From the NCBI GenBank assembly GCA_044351785.1, contig JBILFC010000068.1, forward strand, positions 1 to 11,512: DNA of 11,512 nucleotides, read 5' to 3'. The notes beneath the pieces are model-generated. The model made no database searches and was not told the origin of the DNA. It saw only the letters and a list, made by a program, of their open reading frames with translations. Below, piece by piece: positions 6,401-11,512 of the stretch. Numbering within the stretch: position 1 is the stretch's first letter; each line of letters begins with the position of its first letter. Source of the stretch: JAIYCX01 sp044351785. Lineage in GTDB: Bacteria > Bdellovibrionota_C > UBA2361 > SZUA-149 > DAOLCO01. Position numbers and translations under genes: made by a program.

Positions 6401-6648
6401 ACATAAAATCCTCAATTACACTTCCTCCTGCTGAGCTAGAGCTGGTTAATCAGTTGATGTCTCGTCTTAATGCAAAGTCAAAGGTTGAGGTTATTCGCCG
6501 TGGTCTTCTCCTTTTAAAAGAAATGTATGAAGTCGCCTTATTAAAGGATCAGTTTAAACATGCTTCTCAGCTTGTTAGCGAGGTTAATCGAGAAGATCTA
6601 GAAGAATTGGATTTTGTTACGGGGGATGGGCTTGTAGATGAAGATTAG
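6385..6648 (+). CDS. mazE: Ribbon-helix-helix antitoxin of the MazEF pair
   Basis: An 87-residue protein. Residues about 6-50 (YIKSSITLPPAELELVNQLM, then KSKVEVIRRGLLLLKEM) fit the ribbon-helix-helix fold: a short strand, then two helices with Lys/Ser at the turn. The acidic C-terminus (NREDLEELDF onward) suits binding in the basic groove of MazF. The RHH fold is like that of the B. subtilis MazF antitoxin rather than the AbrB-fold E. coli MazE, so the symbol is by role. It probably represses its own operon through the inverted repeat at 6370-6400. It overlaps mazF by 11 bases. There is no SD before the ATG. Confidence 0.85.
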   Translation: MRHNTYIKSSITLPPAELELVNQLMSRLNAKSKVEVIRRGLLLLKEMYEVALLKDQFKHASQLVSEVNREDLEELDFVTGDGLVDED

Positions 6649-6988
6649 AAGAGGATATCTGTACCTAGCAGATTTAAATCCTAATTATGGTAGTGAAGCT
6701 GGAAAGACAAGACCAGTACTAGTAATCCAGACAGATCAGTTAAATGAGATTAATCACAGTTCTACTTGGGTCTTGCCTTGTACTACTAGGTTAACAGAAG
6801 AGAACATTCTTAGAACTAGACTTCCTAAAATGATAGCTAAGAATGAGCAAGAATGTGATGTGATGATTGATCAGAGTAGATCTATCGATAACCGTAGATT
6901 TAGAAAAAAACTTGATAAGGTGCCTGATCTTTTAATGTCAGAGGTGGAAAGGAAGATGATGTTATGTGCGGAACTATTTAGGAATTAG
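6638..6988 (+). CDS. mazF: MazF/PemK-family mRNA interferase toxin
   Basis: A 116-residue toxin, close to the 116 residues of B. subtilis MazF. The family's opening strand and loop are clear: RRGYLYLADLNPNYGSE, then GKTRPVLVIQTDQLN. Arg25 stands at the position of the catalytic Arg, and Thr49/Thr50 in LPCTT correspond to the catalytic Thr. DVMIDQSRSIDNRRF (74-88) is the later conserved strand and basic loop. The protein should cut single-stranded RNA at a short recognition sequence that cannot be read from the gene. The ATG lies inside the end of mazE (11-base overlap, different frame), giving coupled translation. A large hairpin about 40 bases after the stop may end the transcript. Confidence 0.93.
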   Translation: MKIRRGYLYLADLNPNYGSEAGKTRPVLVIQTDQLNEINHSSTWVLPCTTRLTEENILRTRLPKMIAKNEQECDVMIDQSRSIDNRRFRKKLDKVPDLLMSEVERKMMLCAELFRN

Positions 6989-7030
6989 AACTAAATAATA
7001 GAAATTCTCACAACGACTATTTAATACAGA

Positions 7031-7082
7031 GAAAGCAAGCGAGTGTTCTAGGGTCCTTCCTTAAAACATTCGCCTGCTTTTC
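7031..7082. terminator. Long hairpin between convergent mazF and rimI
   Basis: GAAAGCAAGCGAGTGTT (7031-7047) pairs with AACATTCGCCTGCTTTTC (7065-7082): about 16 pairs, including a 9-bp block with one G-T pair, broken by one bulge and one mismatch, with a 17-base loop. It lies between two convergent genes, so it could stop transcription from both sides. There is no T-tract beyond the stem, so an intrinsic terminator is not certain. The right arm is also part of a repeat found again at 7629-7664. Confidence 0.45.
7053..7082 (+). repeat. Left copy of an imperfect direct repeat flanking rimI
   Basis: GTCCTTCCTTAAAACATT (7053-7070) matches GACCTTACTTAAAACCTT (7627-7644) at 15 of 18 positions. In both copies a TCGC...CTT segment follows, directly in the left copy and after a 7-8 base insert in the right copy. 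The copies are 574 bases apart and bracket rimI. Confidence 0.5.
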
Positions 7083-7114
7083 ATGGATTCAAATTGGGTC
7101 ATTAGGATCTAGCT

Positions 7115-7597
7115 TCATTTTGAAGCGCGACACTCATACACCATTTCATAGGCATCTTCGCCGGTTTCAAAGTAGCGTTTCCTCAGGACTTTGGTTGCTC
7201 TGAATCCTAAATTTGAATAAAACAATTGAGCAGGTACATTTGTTTCCCTGACCTCCAGTTTTATTCTTCTTCTCCTTCTTGTTTTTGGAATTCTGTTAAT
7301 GAGTCTAGTGACCATTTTGCGCCCAATACCTTGTCGTCTAAAATCGGGATGCACCGCAATACTTGGAACACCAAAGTAGGATTTGTGAAGTTCATAAAAC
7401 ATGTATGCTACGATGAGGTCGCCAATTTCCGCGACAAGAGGCACTATGTTCCTTTGCCATTTGCACGCATAAAGTTCCTCGTAAGACCATGGAAACTCGA
7501 AGGAACTTTGTTCAATGGGAACTATCTGGTGTAGATCTCGATCAATCATCCATCGGATCGGTATGTTCTGTTCCAGAATCTTCTGCTTAGCAGTCAT
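7115..7597 (-). CDS. rimI: RimI-type GNAT N-acetyltransferase, probably horizontally acquired
   Basis: A 160-residue GNAT protein; RimI acetylates the N-terminal alanine of ribosomal protein S18 using acetyl-CoA. Typical features are IEQSSFEFPWSYEEL (28-42), AVHPDFRRQGIGRKMVTRLI (81-100) with the acetyl-CoA loop RRQGIG (87-92), and LEVRETNVPAQLFYSNLGF (114-132). ELHK, LEVRETN and the EDAYEMVY ending recall planctomycete RimI proteins as I remember them; this needs an alignment. The gene differs from its surroundings: about 42% GC (hand count, 7141-7560) against about 32% in gpmI (8401-8820), and a strong SD where neighbours have none. It lies alone, 211 bases after gpmI and convergent with mazF. 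Another substrate for this acetyltransferase is possible. Confidence 0.82.
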   Translation of the reverse strand: MTAKQKILEQNIPIRWMIDRDLHQIVPIEQSSFEFPWSYEELYACKWQRNIVPLVAEIGDLIVAYMFYELHKSYFGVPSIAVHPDFRRQGIGRKMVTRLINRIPKTRRRRRIKLEVRETNVPAQLFYSNLGFRATKVLRKRYFETGEDAYEMVYECRASK

Positions 7598-7604
7598 TGC
7601 ACTA

Positions 7605-7611
7605 CTCCTTT
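7605..7611 (-). promoter_or_regulatory. Strong Shine-Dalgarno site of rimI
   Basis: AAAGGAG on the minus strand, 7 bases before the ATG at 7597. It fixes the rimI start. It is the only near-consensus ribosome-binding site I can see in the window. Confidence 0.8.
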
Positions 7612-7626
7612 AAGGCAAGGAAGATG

Positions 7627-7664
7627 GACCTTACTTAAAACCTTTAAATACTCGCTTACTTCCC
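7627..7664 (+). repeat. Right copy of the imperfect direct repeat flanking rimI
   Basis: GACCTTACTTAAAACCTT (7627-7644), then ACTCGCTTACTT (7650-7661). The second part is also the reverse complement, at 11 of 12 positions, of 7033-7044, the left arm of the hairpin on the other side of rimI. It lies just upstream of the rimI SD. Confidence 0.5.
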
Positions 7665-7711
7665 ATCATTCTTTACATCTTTGTGTCTTATTTTGAATGG
7701 AAAGAATGATG
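7664..7711. repeat. Perfect 11-bp inverted repeat between gpmI and rimI
   Basis: CATCATTCTTT (7664-7674) and AAAGAATGATG (7701-7711) are exact reverse complements separated by 26 bases; three more pairs follow inside after one mismatch. On the minus strand it lies after gpmI and before rimI. No T-tract follows, so a simple terminator is unlikely; it may be a binding site, a processing structure or a trace of an inserted element. Confidence 0.55.
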
Positions 7712-7808
7712 AGAAATAAACAGCTCTTCTACCCAGATTTAAATTTAATTTCTCAAAAGACATTATTGGTAAGGGGATTTATAAGCAAGCAAATTAAACA
7801 GCTTTTTT

Positions 7809-9335
7809 CTAGATTCTTTCTTTTATTAAACTCATGCCCGTCATTTCTTTAGGCTTATCTATACCAAGTAGCTCCAACATCGTCGGAGCGATATCGCACA
7901 ATGCTCCTCCGTCTCTAAGACTATAATGAGTAGAGTCAGAGTAGTTTATTAGTATAAACGGTACTGGAAAAAGTGTGTGATATGTATGAGGTCCGCCGGT
8001 TACGTAATCTATCATCTGATCAGCGTTACCGTGATCAGCCGTTACTAAAACAGTTCCGCCTAGCTCTTTATATTTCTCTAGGAGTTTACCTAAGCAAGTA
8101 TCCACAGTTTCAACAGCCTTAACTGCTGCTTCAAAAACTCCAGTATGACCTACCATGTCGCAATTAGCATAATTTAATATCGTAACATCAGGGGGAGAAG
8201 TATTCAGTCTATCTAGCAATTTATCAGTTAACTCATAAGCACTCATTTCTGGCTTATGATCATAGGTGGGAACATCCTTTGGAGATTGAGCAAGAATTCT
8301 ATCTTCGCCCTCTAATTGCTTTTCCTCGCCTCCATTAAAGAAGTACGTAACATGAGGATATTTCTCAGTCTCTGCAATTCTTAACTGTGTAAGTCCATTA
8401 TTTGAAATAATATCTCCAAAAGTATTTTTTATCTCTTCTGGAGTAAATAATACTTCTACATTATAAGAAGGATCATATTCAGTAAGAGTAAGAAGCTTTA
8501 AACTAGAATCTGAAAAACAAGGCACTAATTGCTTCATCCTATCAGCTCTAAAATTAGTAAAAATTATACCATCTCCTTTTTCAACCAAACATGCCTCAGG
8601 GAAAGTGCAAGCCGGCATAAATTCATCAGTGATATCTTTTTTATAGTTAGATTGAAGAAAAGAAACTAAATTTTCTGCCTTCTCGCCTATCCCTTTAGTA
8701 AATAGATTATAAGCAAGCTCTGTTCTCTCAGCGCGTTTGTCCCTATCCATCGCATAGTATCTACCAACTAAAGTAGAAATAATTATCTGAGTACTTGGAT
8801 TATTTTTTCTAATTTCGTCTAGCCTGTTACAGAATTCAGTTAACTCAATTTCAGCTTCTCTAGGAGGTCTATCTCTGCCATCTGTGATGACGTGGATAGA
8901 AATAGTTTGAATACCCTCAAGCGCACTTTTATTTATTAGGGATAAAATTTGATTCAAAGAACCATGTACTCCACCGGTACTGATTAATCCTATGAAATGA
9001 AGAGTGCTGCTAGTTTCCTTTAGACCTTTAACGAAATTTACAAACTTCGGAATAGAAGAATTGTTAGGTTCAGAAAGAATTCTATCAATTTTAGTTAATT
9101 CTTGTTCTACCACCCTACCTGCACCAATATTTAGATGCCCGACTTCACTATTACCCATCTGACCCTCAGGTAATCCCACTCTAGTACCACAAGCAATTAA
9201 ACTAGTATGAGGTCGTGCTTCTAGTAGATTATCTAGGATCGGAGTATTAGCGTGATAGAATGCATTACCTTTGTGAGTAGGATTAAGTGCAAGCCCATCA
9301 AGAATAGCTAGCAATAGAGGAGTGTGTGTGTTCAT
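7809..9335 (-). CDS. gpmI: 2,3-bisphosphoglycerate-independent phosphoglycerate mutase
   Basis: A 508-residue cytosolic glycolytic enzyme interconverting 3- and 2-phosphoglycerate, of normal length for the Mn-dependent family. The phosphatase-domain ligands are Asp13 (LAILDG), the phospho-accepting Ser63 (MGNSEVGH), Asp393 and His397 (NCDMVGHTG), Asp434 and His435 (TADHGNAD), and His453 (GGPHTYHT). The transferase domain shows STGGVHG (119-125), TDGRDRPP (151-158), VGRYYAMDRD (190-199) and TNFRADRMKQL (260-270). The usual DGRDTPP reads DGRDRPP here, a small oddity. It starts 13 bases after the LapA-TPR gene and is probably in its operon. No SD precedes the ATG. A stand-alone GNAT gene follows 211 bases downstream. 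Confidence 0.97.
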   Translation of the reverse strand: MNTHTPLLLAILDGLALNPTHKGNAFYHANTPILDNLLEARPHTSLIACGTRVGLPEGQMGNSEVGHLNIGAGRVVEQELTKIDRILSEPNNSSIPKFVNFVKGLKETSSTLHFIGLISTGGVHGSLNQILSLINKSALEGIQTISIHVITDGRDRPPREAEIELTEFCNRLDEIRKNNPSTQIIISTLVGRYYAMDRDKRAERTELAYNLFTKGIGEKAENLVSFLQSNYKKDITDEFMPACTFPEACLVEKGDGIIFTNFRADRMKQLVPCFSDSSLKLLTLTEYDPSYNVEVLFTPEEIKNTFGDIISNNGLTQLRIAETEKYPHVTYFFNGGEEKQLEGEDRILAQSPKDVPTYDHKPEMSAYELTDKLLDRLNTSPPDVTILNYANCDMVGHTGVFEAAVKAVETVDTCLGKLLEKYKELGGTVLVTADHGNADQMIDYVTGGPHTYHTLFPVPFILINYSDSTHYSLRDGGALCDIAPTMLELLGIDKPKEMTGMSLIKERI

Positions 9336-9348
9336 GAAGTGATTCTGG

Positions 9349-10614
9349 TTATTTTATAAAATTAGGTTGAAGTAACTTTGGAGGTAGAGAGGGGATATTG
9401 ATCACATGTGCCTCTTTTAAGATTAGTTGCTCAAGAGCAAGATTAGTAGAAGACCGGCCAGGAGTTTTAAGTTCCAGTTTCGCTTGTAGAGCGGCGATAA
9501 ATGATTCAAACTTTGGTGCGTTATTAACATTCTGTTTAATATCTGCTAACAAATCTTTAGCTTCTTCTGTTGATTCAAGATAGATTAATACTTGAATTAA
9601 AAGTAGTTGGGCAGAAAATTTCAGTTCTTTATCATTACTTCCAATTGCTAACTTCAGAGATGCGATCGCATCGGTCGGATTTTTACTTTCAAGCCAAAAA
9701 GTAACCAGCTTTTCTAAAGCAGCGACAGAATAATTTGCTGTTATAAGTTTTTTGAGAGTTTTTAATGCATGCTCGGACTCTCCAGACTTTATCTGTAGGT
9801 TTGCTAGTTCAATTTGAGCCGCTGAGTAGTTTTTATGCTCTTTCGCGATTAGCCCAATTGCCTCTTTATATTCCGAAGTATTCTCTGAGAATAGTGATTT
9901 TGCCTCTTGAATCTGAATGTCAGCGAGAAGAAACTGAATAGTCTCCTGCTCAGAGTAGGGGCAAACTTTAAGAAGAGTATTTGCGTAGTTTTTCGCTTCT
10001 TTGAATTTTTTAAGATTCCTAGTTATTTGTATTATGTCGTTTAGAAGTAACGAACTTTTTGGATTGTTCTTTAAAGCAAGTACTAAATTATCATAAGCCG
10101 CTGAAAGATTACCTTGGCTTTTATATATGTCTGCAAGTTTTAAAAGTAGGGAAGGAGAATTTCTTTCCTCTGCTCGTGCCTTTTCAAGAATAGTAATGGC
10201 ATCATCGTTTCTTCCATCTTTAAGGCAAACATCTGATTGTAATACTCTAGCTATTAGATTGTGAGGATCTCTGGATATTATTTTATTTAGTAGGGAGGAA
10301 GACTCTTTTAAATTACCAAGAGCTAACAAATCTTTCGCTTGCGTTAGTTCTTGAAAGTGTTTTTCTTTTTCTGCTATGTTTTTATTGGATTTCCAAAGAG
10401 TATATTTCATTTTTAGGCCTAAAAATAAAATTGAAAGACCAAGACAAAATACACCAAGGAAAAAGCTGATTACTAAAAGTAAAGCAAGTGGCATTGATCT
10501 TTGGTATGAATCTCCTAGTTTAAGGGTTACCGGATCTGAGTTGTAATAAAATATATAAGACAGTATTGCTACGACTAAGGCTATGAACAATATTTTAGAA
10601 ATTTTGTTATACAT
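9349..10614 (-). CDS. LapA-domain (DUF1049) and TPR fusion protein, inner membrane
   Basis: A 421-residue protein. Residues 1-70 form a LapA/DUF1049 module: membrane segment 1 at about 7-24, a short loop with the NSDPVTLKLGDSY pattern, membrane segment 2 at about 42-67, then a charged helix to about 95. Residues about 87-350 are TPR helices (ALGNLKESSSLLNKII, NDDAITILEKA, LSAAYDNLVLALKNN and others). In E. coli LapA and LapB are separate proteins that tether LPS-synthesis regulation (FtsH control of LpxC) to the inner membrane. Here the membrane module and the TPRs are one chain. The rubredoxin-like Cys motif that ends E. coli LapB is absent, so LapB function is not assured. It is preceded by another TPR gene (84-base gap) and followed by gpmI (13 bases). 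The weak promoter at 10648-10676 may serve it. Confidence 0.8.
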   Translation of the reverse strand: MYNKISKILFIALVVAILSYIFYYNSDPVTLKLGDSYQRSMPLALLLVISFFLGVFCLGLSILFLGLKMKYTLWKSNKNIAEKEKHFQELTQAKDLLALGNLKESSSLLNKIISRDPHNLIARVLQSDVCLKDGRNDDAITILEKARAEERNSPSLLLKLADIYKSQGNLSAAYDNLVLALKNNPKSSLLLNDIIQITRNLKKFKEAKNYANTLLKVCPYSEQETIQFLLADIQIQEAKSLFSENTSEYKEAIGLIAKEHKNYSAAQIELANLQIKSGESEHALKTLKKLITANYSVAALEKLVTFWLESKNPTDAIASLKLAIGSNDKELKFSAQLLLIQVLIYLESTEEAKDLLADIKQNVNNAPKFESFIAALQAKLELKTPGRSSTNLALEQLILKEAHVINIPSLPPKLLQPNFIK

Positions 10615-10647
10615 GTTCTTTTTGAAGGAGTTATAATTGACAGGTGT

Positions 10648-10676
10648 ATAATAAGAATTTAAGCCTACAAAAGCAA
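10648..10676 (-). promoter_or_regulatory. Possible promoter of the LapA-TPR and gpmI genes
   Basis: On the minus strand TTGCTT (10676-10671), 17 bases, then TATTAT (10653-10648). The -10 is one mismatch from consensus and the -35 matches only TTG. The predicted start of transcription lies near 10641, 27 bases before the ATG at 10614. Confidence 0.35.
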
Positions 10677-10679
10677 ATA

Positions 10680-10700
10680 AAATAACTATTATAGTTATTT
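10680..10700 (-). terminator. AT-rich hairpin at the end of the TPR gene, possible weak terminator
   Basis: AAATAACTA, a TAA loop and TAGTTATTT form a perfect 9-bp stem beginning inside the stop codon of the upstream TPR gene. On the minus strand it is followed by TATTTGCTTTTG, a broken T-rich run. The stem has only one G-C pair, so termination would be weak, and partial read-through into the LapA-TPR gene is likely. Confidence 0.4.
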
Positions 10701-11512
10701 ATTCAGGGGCTGAATCAGGATTTAGCTTTGTAGTGAGCTCTATTCTTTTATACTCGATGCCTGGACTTAGGGGATTAGCGCTTGCTAGCTGATCAAGGAT
10801 TCCTTTAGCTTCAGTAAATTTGCCCTGTTTTTCTAAAAACTGAATTTCTAAGAGCAAGAAAGCATCATCAACTTGATTATTTACTCTAGAAAACTTCCTT
10901 ATAATAGCTAGTCCCTGATTCAGCGCATTTGGATTATGTAAGGGATGCCCTATGGATAAAAGAGTTCTTGCATATTCTAAGGAATAAGATTTATTCTGAG
11001 GTTCATTTGCAAGAAGCTTAGGAAGAAGTTGGTTGTAGCTATCTCTCAGCGCCTTTTTCTTAGAAGGATCAGAGGTCTTTGCAATCTCTTCTACTAATAA
11101 TTTTCTTCTAAGTCCTAGTGCTGGTAGAAACTTAGAATTATTCTTTTCTAGGTCATCTAGGTTTTTCTTAGCATTGTCTAAGTTGTTTAGCATACTGTAA
11201 GAGACTGCTTTTAAATACTTAGGCAGCGTTGGATTCTCGTAATTCATCCAAAGTGCTTCATCAGATAGATTCAAAGTGTCTTGATAGTTTTTGTTTAGAA
11301 GATTTAAATAGGCTAGTCTGAAAACTGCTTCCTTATTGGACTTCTTTAGATTTAAAGAAGCTTTATATTCTTGTATCGCATTCCCATTGTCACCGTCTAG
11401 TTCTTTACAAATTCCTAAAAAGAAATGTGCTTCATCAGCAAGTCCCCTATTAGAGGTTAAATTTTTAATGTTATTAATTAAAGTGCTTGAGCATTTTTGT
11501 GAAGTCTCTAAC
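10699..11512 (-). CDS. TPR-repeat protein, 5' part missing
   Basis: The minus-strand frame is open from the right edge (first whole codon at 11511) to the TAA at 10699-10701: 270 residues of C-terminal sequence, so the start lies outside the window. A TTG at 11274 could be called as a start, but 79 in-frame codons with clear TPR pattern precede it. TPR units are visible at about 26-55 (EAHFFLGICKELDGDNGNAI), about 61-86 (EAVFRLAYLNLLNKNYQDTL), near 100, and near 220-250 (ALLEIQ-like helix pairs ending in LEKQGKFTEAKGILDQL). No signal peptide, membrane segment or catalytic motif is visible in this part. It is a scaffold or binding protein of unknown role, probably functionally tied to the following LapA-TPR gene. 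Confidence 0.82.
   Translation of the reverse strand, partial: LETSQKCSSTLINNIKNLTSNRGLADEAHFFLGICKELDGDNGNAIQEYKASLNLKKSNKEAVFRLAYLNLLNKNYQDTLNLSDEALWMNYENPTLPKYLKAVSYSMLNNLDNAKKNLDDLEKNNSKFLPALGLRRKLLVEEIAKTSDPSKKKALRDSYNQLLPKLLANEPQNKSYSLEYARTLLSIGHPLHNPNALNQGLAIIRKFSRVNNQVDDAFLLLEIQFLEKQGKFTEAKGILDQLASANPLSPGIEYKRIELTTKLNPDSAPE

Noticed and set aside
7226..7534. 102-codon plus-strand open frame
   Set aside because: Antisense to rimI, which has clear GNAT motifs and an SD; no recognisable product.
9398..9583. 61-codon plus-strand open frame
   Set aside because: Antisense to the C-terminal TPR part of the LapA-TPR gene; no recognisable product or SD.
10637..10652. TTGACA and TATAAT on the plus strand
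   Set aside because: Only 4 bases separate the two boxes, and no gene lies downstream on the plus strand.
1..11512. tRNA, rRNA, CRISPR array, insertion sequence or phage genes
   Set aside because: Looked for on both strands; no cloverleaf, regularly spaced repeats, transposase or integrase motifs were seen.

Overview
This 11.5 kb window is gene-dense, AT-rich (hand counts near 32% GC in the gpmI gene) and has no rRNA, tRNA, CRISPR array or transposase that I can see. It looks like the chromosome of an uncultured Gram-negative bacterium. Evidence for that is three predicted lipoproteins, a LapA-like inner-membrane domain fused to TPRs, a lytic transglycosylase and an MEP-pathway gene (ispF). 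I cannot assign a phylum. Most starts have no Shine-Dalgarno (SD) sequence.

Left part (1-3056). A truncated NYN/DUF88 RNase-like gene leaves the left edge on the minus strand. Next, also minus, is a lipoprotein with a YkuD (L,D-transpeptidase) fold whose catalytic Cys is replaced by Gly. Diverging from it across a 357-base gap with several inverted repeats is an MltD-like lytic transglycosylase lipoprotein, followed 5 bases later by ispF.

Middle (3096-7082). Phosphoglucomutase (pgm) converges, with a 4-base overlap, on a histidine phosphatase. A 56-residue entericidin-like lipoprotein follows; it is short and easily missed. Then come two divergent toxin-antitoxin modules sharing one control region: VapBC (Phd-type antitoxin with PIN toxin, minus) and a MazEF-type pair (RHH antitoxin with MazF toxin, plus). 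Both antitoxin promoters have the same geometry: -35, 18 bases, -10, 6 bases, ATG. This predicts leaderless antitoxin mRNAs. A 9-bp perfect inverted repeat spans the mazE -10 box and start codon and looks like the operator.

Right part (7031-11512, all minus). Order of transcription is: a TPR protein cut by the right edge, a LapA-TPR fusion, gpmI, and a RimI-type N-acetyltransferase. The rimI gene stands out: about 42% GC by hand count, a strong SD, sequence that resembles planctomycete RimI from memory, and imperfect direct repeats on both sides. Together these suggest horizontal acquisition.

Functionally the window mixes envelope maintenance (YkuD-like protein, transglycosylase, entericidin-like protein, LapA-TPR), core sugar and isoprenoid metabolism (pgm, gpmI, ispF) and a small accessory patch (two TA modules plus rimI, about 5.6-7.7 kb).
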